Shown here: positions 56,570-64,000 of the stretch, one piece after another
Position numbering within the stretch: the first letter of the stretch is position 1
Layout: the number at the start of each line of letters is the position of its first letter
Assembly: GCA_030704615.1 (NCBI GenBank)
Contig: CM060733.1
Coordinates: forward strand, 1,736,001-1,800,000
Reading direction: 5' to 3'
Length of the DNA stretch: 64,000 bases
Source of the DNA: Takakia lepidozioides
Taxonomy: Eukaryota; Streptophyta; Takakiopsida; Takakiales; Takakiaceae
Program-made: the position numbers and the translations under genes
The notes under the pieces: generated by a model
What the model was told of the DNA's origin: nothing
Databases searched by the model: none
Seen by the model: only the letters and a program-made list of their open reading frames with translations

Positions 56570-56739
56570 TGTGTGGACTAGTGACTGCCATAGTGGGCAG
56601 CATAGTGACAGCCTAGTGACTGACTAGTTGTAGCCTAGTGGTTGGACTAGTGGTGGACTAGTGGTATACTAGTGTGTGGTGTGCACATGTGTTGTGTGGT
56701 TTTGGACAACGATGTAGTTGTGTAGCGATATGTATGCGC
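56570..56739. repeat. 170-bp direct repeat R2
   Basis: This is the partner of R1 with the same length and only a few differences. It is cut off at 56739, where hAT transposase sequence begins. Confidence 0.88.
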
Positions 56740-57414
56740 ACGACAGATGCACTACACTCTGCTCTTGCCATTATGAGCACGATAACGAGGATTGTTGAAC
56801 GGAGAGCTAATGTTGTGCCTCCATTGCGTTGTGGGGATTTTGACCATGAAAGAGAGAGATTGAAACAGTACAATGGACGGGTTCTGGTACTTCTTCTAAA
56901 CACTGTTTTAGTCCATTTAAATCCCGAACGTGTTCAACCTGTGAATCCAGTGGTGGTTCAGCCAGTTCCAAGTGATTCTTTGTTTGGTTCAACAGCTTCC
57001 AATGAGGAAGCAAGTGAAGGGTTGTTGAAGTCTGAGTTGTCTTTGTTTCGTCGGTATCATTTTGAGGATGTTGAAAACCTGGACCCTCTGAAATGGTGGT
57101 ATGAAAATGAGACTCGATTACCTAATGTTGGTTATCTTGCTCGGCAGATTTTAGGCATTCCAGGTTCTCAAATAGAAACCGAGAGGATTTTCTCAATGGC
57201 TGGTATGCTCACTTCATTGCGACGTTGTCGTCTTGGTGTGGAAAACCTTGACAAGCTGGTCATGATCTATAAAAATTGGCCAAGTGATGCCAGGACAAAT
57301 TTTAAACTAGTTGAAGCAGGAAAATTGGCTAATTTATTTGAATCCGAGGATTCACTTGTTGACGAGAATGAGGATCTCATTTATGAAACATGCTTGTTTG
57401 AGGGTGATGAATAG
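56740..57414 (+). pseudogene. hAT transposase C-terminal fragment
   Basis: The open frame ends FEGDE at TAG 57412-57414. It contains LKWWYENETRLPNVGYLARQ, ILGIPGSQIETERIFSMAGM and LRRCRLGVENLDKLVMIYKN, the hAT dimerisation domain (PF05699 type), about 220 codons from the end of such proteins. An acidic tail follows. The start is lost because the frame begins inside the R2 repeat. The N-terminal BED finger and the catalytic core are absent. A possible intron-like stretch and repeats of cagctacagattatgtg follow to about 57680. Confidence 0.9.
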
Positions 57415-58273
57415 GTACGCCCTCACCTTTCATTTCTGTATGTATGATCTTGTTGATCAACTTTAAGTTTGTTTGTCATTGGTTGTGGTTCTTGTTTAGT
57501 TGCTAAATCTGTTGTCATTCTACTATCTTGCAGGTTGGGTTTCTGGAGTATATGGAGTTCAGGAGCAGCTATGGATTGCTGCCTGTAGTTAGCTGTATTG
57601 GCAGTAGGAGCAGCTACAGATTATGTGCATCTACAGATTATGTGCTCAGTGACTATGACTATGGCTATGTGCTCAAAGACATGTAGTTGCATTATGCATG
57701 TGTTGAAGTATACATGTTTCGAATGTGTGCACTAAACTATTAATACATGCTGTTGATAACATGCAATATAACATTTTGCAATACTAGTCTTGATAACCGA
57801 GTCGAAAAATTAGAGGACATGCAATATTGATTCTCACTGGTAATAAAATCCATAAACTTTTTAATATTCGAGAACATGCCAGAGCGCGAAATTATGAATT
57901 CTTCCTAACCAGGACCCGCACGTTATCATCAAAAGTTGATAACAGTACAACACTGGTCCGGACCCTCCTCTCTTGCTTTACTCACTTTTCCGATTGTGGC
58001 ATGAGCAGGAAACATCCGTTAACAAAAGGAATCGCCATGGACTGCAGTTGAAGACCTAGGTCTCTTTCTGTCTCTCTCGATCTCTTCTTCACAACGTTCG
58101 TCTGTTCTGCGCTCACAGCAATTCCGCATGCTACCATGTTGTCGTCTCCATCAAGTATGTTGACGCCTGAAACTTCCGAGTAGTAGAGTGCTGAACCATC
58201 CATCAGGTCTATAGGAAGACTAACATTTCGAGTAAAAGAAGAACGAGCTGCAATATACTAAAGTTGAGGCACA
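57415..58273. other. Intergenic region and probable TRAPPC11 promoter/5' UTR
   Basis: Positions 57590-57680 carry short gcagctacagattatgtgc repeats. No gene is supported from 57700 to 58270. The TRAPPC11 start follows at 58274. I could not identify a clear TATA box. Confidence 0.45.
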
Positions 58274-61200
58274 ATGGAAGACTATCCGGAGGAGCTTCGG
58301 ACGCCGCCAGTACCGCTGGTGGCACTGGTGGGAATGCCAGAGTTCCATGCAGCAATCTCCCTTTTCCTGCACGCGGAGACCCCGCCGCTGAATGCCCTGG
58401 CACTGCCGGATTTCGCCAATGTGCCGGTGATTGGGGGCAAGGAGAGGAAGCCTGTTGATGCACGCATGCCGCCTCCTCTTGGCATTCTGAAAGCAGATTG
58501 GCTGTCCAAACATCGGACCCGGGTGCCCGCTGTACTGGCTGTGTTCTTCGATCGAGAGCAGGTGAATGGGGATCCTACACAGTGGCTCCAAGTCTGCACT
58601 CATCTTGATAATATCAAGTAAGTACTTGGATATGTAACTTTTTCTCTTCCTGGACCATAAGAGATGGCATTGGTATGCTAGTGACATCACACCATTTGCA
58701 ATTCTCCCTCCGGAAGGGTCGTTGACGCAAGGAGCTCCTTCCCACAATTGTTCCTTTTCCTGAGGCCATGCATTATGCTACCTTCGAAGCTGAAGTGATT
58801 CATGACTTCAAATAGATCCTGGTAGGTCGCCAGCTTATTCAACATGCCCAGGAGATTGAGATTTCCTTGAAAGCAGAGAACCCAGAGGGATCAACCAACT
58901 GCAAACGGCAAATTGGTTTGTCGCTGTCGCACAGCATCAGACGGATGAATTTATTGTGTTTGTTTGGGCCATGAATAGGATGGTGATACGAGGCAGGAAC
59001 ATAAAGCTGGTGGTGGCAATTGTGCAGCCCACCACTCAAGGTGAGTTCCCTGCACCCAGTCACATGTTGTGACAAGAGTATGCACATATGCAAGATTTAG
59101 AAGCAAGGGACACAGGATTTGAGCTGGAACACAAGAAAATGGAGGAAGACAACTGCTGGCCCCACACCTGCATGACATATTCTCATCCAATGGATTAAAA
59201 TGTTGACAAAATTGAAAGACAAAGTAAGTTTAACACTAGCTGGACTTCCTTTGAGATGTTCCTGGGAATAAAGGACCACATGGTCAATGGACCCCTGGAA
59301 GAATTGCTTGTTTTGATTGATTTTTTGATTGGGCTTGGTTCTTACGATAGTATGCAAAAATAACCTGCTGCTTGAGAATGTAGCCCATACTTGTGATTTG
59401 GCATGTATGCCTTACTCGAACAATTTGACACCTAGCCCCTCAACCTGTGTGTCCCTAATCACACATGTAGCTTGATAAATGTCCATCATGTTCTTCATGT
59501 GTTGGATGTACTTCCACTGGAATTGTGTCCTGTTATCCCACATTCAAATGATTACTCTGGAAAATCTCAACAGTTTTAGCTCTTTATAGTTGAATTACAT
59601 GTGAAGGTACACGTTGCAGAGGCTTCCTCAGTGCAATTTGTTTTCCTAGCCCCTACCCACCTCCCTTCTGCAGTCATTGTCTCCATGGTCTGGGGTTTCA
59701 TCCTAAGTTTCTGTGCAGCCTATACAGCCGTGAAGACCCTTTGGTAAACTGTCCAGCAAATTTGGGTTGCAGGGGAGGTGAATGAGGATCGGCTGACAGC
59801 CCTCAGAAAGCGTGCAGAGGTGGATTCAAAAAACTGTATTGTCTTTGTAACACACGAGCCCAGTGAGCTGAAGCGTTCTATGGGCAGGTTAGACCCTATT
59901 TTGATGGTTTGCATTTCATCTGCCTACTGCAAGATAGATAGCAAGAAGACACCTACCAAGAAGAAATTTGTGCAAAAATCAGTCTGAACTCAGGAGTTTG
60001 AGCTTTGAACTGCATGGGTAGTGCCTGCATACAGGTGGTGTTGGGTATGGTACAACACATCAGAGAAATCCATCTTTCGTTCAATGAACCAGAAGGTAGT
60101 TACAAGTTTTTGAATATCACCCACTGATGCTTTCTGGTAGAAATGCCCTATCTTTAATCCTCTTCCTTGCAGCTGGAGCTGGATGATCTTCATTTGAGTT
60201 GTGGCAAATGGTTTCAAACTCATTTTTGGAGTGGAGTAGTTGGTTGTTAGTTCTGTTGGGATCGTAGCAGCAAGGCCCGGACTATGATAGAAGTCTACGA
60301 CCAATTGTCTTTTGGAACCAAGCTGCAATATGTGTATGATGCAGCAGAAACAAACATTGTGTGTGCTAACAGACTGGGCAACATCATGGGAGAGCTTGCG
60401 ACCACTTTCTATAGAGAAGAAGGGCGTAGGGTAAAACTTCGCATTGAGAAGAAGACCTACAGCTCTTTAGAGCTTAGTGTCCGCTACAGTTTCAAGGTTT
60501 GCTTCTGCCCAATTTAATTCTCTTCTTTTCTGCTGGTTTGAGACTGTTCTGGTCTTTATGAGGGGGTTTATTCCTTACAGATGTCACTGTTTCTTGGGTT
60601 CAATTCGGACAGGTGGCAGTTTATGCAGAGTTTCGGAGGGATTGGGTGACAGCGCTGAAGTTCTATGAGACTGCTTACACACTGCTGCAGGAGGTGCTTC
60701 GCCTCTCTGTTATCTATATAAGGTTAAGCTTCCTTGGTCTGTTGTGTTCTTTAGGCCATCTGAGCAATCTTAAGGATGAAGACGTCATCCAAATAAACAT
60801 ATTGGACTATTGTACTATCTTCTACTTTGGATGGACAGACGTGCCCAAGTCATTATTTCATATAATGAGCCAAATCCTGAGCTTCAGCATCATGTGCTGA
60901 GTCCAAGTGGGAAATCGATGACGCAGTAGACACATAGATAACATGCTGGAATGCTGGATGCAGATCGGAACTAACTCACACTTCTGGGCGTGCACACTTA
61001 TGTAGTGATTTGTACTCCTAGATGGTAGTCACTTGTGTTTCTGCTGATTACTGATCTGTGCATGCATGTAATGGCAGGTGATCAACAATACGTCAATGGG
61101 ATTACAACCAGTCCAACGCGTTGTGGAGATGAAGGCTGTATCAGAACAGCTGCATTTCAAAGTTTCGACGCTACTCCTCCACAGTGGCAAAGAGAGCGAA

Positions 61201-64000
61201 GCAGTCAAGTGGTTCCGTCTGCATGTGTCATGGTATAAGAAAATGGTGGGACCAGCCGAAGGGGCGTTTTTACACTGGGCCTGGGTCAGCAAGCAGTTTA
61301 AGGTTTTTGCAGAGCTACTGCAACACAGTCTGGCTACAGCTGGGCAATCAAGTTCCCCAACCGCCACTTTGCCTGGCCAAGCTGTTGTCTCAGAGCGCGA
61401 GCTCCAACCTGGCTACTACTATCAGGCATCTCTCTCTCTCTCTCTCTCAAACTGGGGGTGCTTAAGGAGTGTATGTCAGCATGCTCCAAAACAGCCAATG
61501 TGGCTGTTCGGGGTGAGTTTGGCATTCCGTCCTTAAGCTCCCGACGAGATGAATTCAAGGTCAGATGGTGGGGTCAGCTGCAACATATGCCCAACACCAG
61601 ATATCCTAAGTTAATCGACTCTATATCTTGGAAACAGGACCGCCCTGTCAAACAGGCTAAGTCCTGGCAGAAGAGAGTAGAAGAGATTCTCAAGGACCTG
61701 GACCTGGATCCGCAAGTCTTGACCCTGCTGGATAAATCTGATTTAGAGGCTGTAGTGTCCTCAGCCATGTCTGTTGCCATGAGATTGTCTGATGAAAATG
61801 AAGTTAGGCAGAAAACTTCCCTGAACTTGTTTCCAGTCAGTGACATGGGGGAGGACATCTTGGATGACCTCAACGGTCTACCCACTCTCGGCACTAGACT
61901 GAAATTTAAACTCAGGGCAGGAAGCCTACCTTTGAACAGCAAACAGAAGCAGAGAGGAAAGGGAGAGTGCAATTGCCCGCTGTGTGGGCAATCTGAAGAC
62001 AGTATTCACTTTCTGATACACTGTCCGGGGTTCTCTCACCAAAGTGACGCTCTCTTCAATTCTATCAAGGGAATTGTGCCTGTACCCCTGTTTAACAACT
62101 TTGAAAGTCTCGAGGCTGAGCCAAAAGCCCAGGCCCTCCTGAGGCCTAGTTTTTGGGCAAATCACACACAGCAGATTGATGCTTGTGTGAAGGGATTTCT
62201 AGAGGATATCTGGAAAACCCGGATTAATTCTATATATGATGGTAAGTCACACTACCAACGTCAGCCCCTGACAGAGGTAGGTTCTGTCCCTTTTGTTCCC
62301 GCTCAAACTGGGCGCGGGGTCACAAGGCTACGGCAAACAACGTCTTATGAGTACATTCTCTCTCTCAAACTGGGCACGGGACTTTGGCCACAAGGCTATG
62401 GCAAACCTCTCATGAGTACATTCTCTCTCTCTTAAGTATAGTTCTTCCTTCATCCACTTGTCTAGCCCCACGTTTTGTCCCTTAGTTGGATGAACAGATG
62501 GCACTAAATGGGATGCTTTGACCAAAGGACACAGATCCCTGGAAATTAGGGATCTGGTTTTTGAAGCTTCAGTGATGGAAGAGCTTCCTCATGCCAACCT
62601 GAGACCTCTCTCAATTCTGAGGGTTTCTGGAATATGCTACCACATGCCAACTCAATCTGCATTTCTCAAGGAAGGAAGGCTCTACCAAATGGATGGGGGA
62701 AACTAGGATTGACAGCCATGGCCTCTTCCTCCAGCAACACTGGGGTAGAGGGCATGAGCTAACAGGTTTTCCTTACTACTTGCCCATTCATCTACATGCT
62801 AGAACTTTGCAAGGCTGTTATGTTTGATCATCATTTAGACTTTCCTCGATTGTCCTATCTTTCTTGGTGTACGTGGATAACAACTAGGTGAGGCCGATGA
62901 AGCCTGCTATTCCTCACTAACCACCAACTATTGTCTGTGGCTCTTAGTGGGTTGGGAGCAGGTGAGGCTTCACCTTTTGCCTTGATAGCTCTAATGCCTT
63001 TCTTCTCCAACCTTGTAAATGAGGTTTGGTTGCTAAGCATAGAGTTTGGAAACTGCGTGATAGGTATTTCAGCAGCTTTGTCTTTGACTTCTGTAGTATT
63101 GATGTGATAGTCTTGTTTATCTGATGCTGGACTATCAAGGTGGTTTTCAACTTCTGTGAACTAAATGGGACTTAGTTTCTACTTCCCACCCACTCCCCCA
63201 GACTAAAGGTAAGCTGAAAATAAGAAAGAGACTTTAAAGTATGATGGGCCTGTTTCAGGCTGATGATGTCATTTACAATTCTCGACTGATCTTTTATGAT
63301 TCAGTCATGAAGCAGTAACCTCTCTCCCTCTGTCCCTTTTGTTCTGCCCAAACTGGGTGCAGGGTCTGTGGCTCCAAGGCTACTGCAATATTGAGTACAT
63401 TCTCTCTCTCTCTGTGTGCCTTGCTGTGTCCATCCATCTGGTCAAATTATAGAGCATTAAAATTGAATGGGAGGTTCTTCAGGCTTTTTTGGTCTAAATG
63501 AATACTGAATGCCTTGCTGGTCCTCACAAAATATGCTCTGGTGGAAAATGGATGCAGGCAGCCGCAGCTCATATGATCCAAAGAAGGTGTGCATTTGAAG
63601 CAGCTCTGGCTGCATTCGAAGCATTTGAGGAGATCAATGCAATTGATGTGCTGACAGGGCCACGCGAGGAGGTTGGGCCACCTGTTTATGTTGGACAGGC
63701 TTGTCGTTTGCTGAAGCGTGGCAGCACTCTTGACAACCATGCACAAAGGTTGCAATTCAGGAGGCTTTTTTCCTTTTGGACTTTCTTTCTCTGTCTTTCT
63801 CTGTCATAAGTCCTACTGCCCAAGCAAGCTTTCAGGGATGGTAGTGCGCCTGTACAGCTCTAATGAGTAGTTTTCCCCCTCTTCTAATACTGAGATACTC
63901 CCACGGCGACTGTGTTGCGCCCGCTTTCATTGTATTCTTAGCCTCTTCCCCTTTCTTCTCTGTCCAAACAGAGCTGACCTGAATTCTACTGCAAGGAGTG
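58274..64000 (+). CDS. TRAPPC11: TRAPPC11 (TRAPP complex subunit 11), 5' part, seven exons in window
   Basis: TRAPPC11 is part of the TRAPP tethering complex acting in ER-Golgi traffic and autophagy. Exons join in phase: 58274-58617, 58979-59040, 59773-59887, 60373-60496, 60613-60693, 61078-61425 and 63558-63748, giving about 421 codons of a roughly 1,100-residue family. The start MEDYPEELRTPPVPLVAL is the plant TRAPPC11 N-terminus. Later blocks are GILKADWLSKHRTRVPAV, GDPTQWLQVC, NIKLVVAIVQ, RLTALRKRAEVDSKN, TFYREEGRR, VAVYAEFRRDWVTALKFYE and EQLHFKVSTLLLHSGKESEA (start of the foie-gras domain), then PPVYVGQACRLLKRG. All introns are GT-AG except intron 6, where phase demands CAG|GC at 61425/61426. 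That intron holds a LINE fragment. A possible eighth exon starts near 63973, and the gene continues beyond the window. Confidence 0.93.
61436..62440 (+). mobile_element. LINE ORF2 C-terminal fragment in TRAPPC11 intron 6
   Basis: The frame 61458-62435 gives LKECMSACSKTANVAVRGEF, RDEFKVRWWGQLQHMPNTRY, LGTRLKFKLRAGSLPLNSKQ and the RT-associated zinc segment CNCPLCGQSEDSIHFLIHCP, then LEDIWKTRINSIYDG. This is a 5'-truncated LINE C-terminus with an intact frame of about 320 codons. It lies in the sense orientation. It begins in a (TC)n tract at 61427-61449 and ends in two reiterated tail modules, each closing gagtacattctctctctc (about 62300-62432). Confidence 0.8.
63327..63412 (+). mobile_element. 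Second LINE 3' tail module in the same intron
   Basis: tgtcccttttgttctgccc, aaactgggtgcagggtc, aaggctactgcaa and ttgagtacattctctctctc reproduce the end of the LINE fragment at 62287-62375. The copy has no coding part, so it is a severely 5'-truncated insertion. It ends in a TC microsatellite and not in poly(A). Confidence 0.7.

Overview
This window is nuclear DNA from a eukaryote, most likely a charophyte (streptophyte) alga. Chara braunii or a close relative is my best guess. The evidence is two split genes with GT-AG introns (one of them plant-like), large amounts of Ty3/gypsy, LINE, SINE, hAT and SWIM-type transposase debris, and repeat proteins resembling families I associate with Chara. 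The species is an inference.

Only two host genes look intact. A five-exon glycosyltransferase-like gene lies at 18007-20692 (+). The 5' part of TRAPPC11 (TRAPP tethering complex) lies at 58274-64000 (+); seven exons can be joined in frame and the gene runs off the window. A pair of small F-box-like ORFs (27775-28354, -) is the only other candidate; one of the two carries a stop.

The rest is repetitive. Positions 1-9 kb hold minisatellites, a degraded SWIM-domain transposase, an array of about 35 GCGACCGCC hairpins (4715-6800), a second GCGACG hairpin cluster (7545-7850) and a chromodomain scrap. A complete but frameshifted chromovirus occupies 9090-16050 (-), with paired LTRs, the 5-bp target duplication AGTAG, an initiator-Met primer site and a chromodomain. 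tRNA-derived SINEs lie near 17.0 and 25.2 kb, and a LINE 3' end lies at 21.7-24.1 kb (-). From 30.4 to 43.3 kb two copies of an unusual retroelement face each other tail-to-tail. Its CCHC/coiled-coil ORF region sits between integrase and the 3' LTR, and its flanks carry decamer arrays (CTGTGnnnnn).

The main find is the Ty3/gypsy element at about 48.6-56.1 kb (+). Between protease and reverse transcriptase it carries a cytosine-5 DNA methyltransferase domain (motifs I, IV, VI, VIII and IX/X readable), and its integrase ends in a textbook C4HC3 PHD finger. Frameshifts and stops show this copy is dead, but the architecture suggests a retrotransposon that could both write DNA methylation and read histones. 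Downstream are a composite LTR (170-bp direct repeats around an unrelated LTR piece), a hAT transposase C-terminus and TRAPPC11. Intron 6 of TRAPPC11 appears to use a GC donor and contains a LINE fragment with reiterated microsatellite tails.
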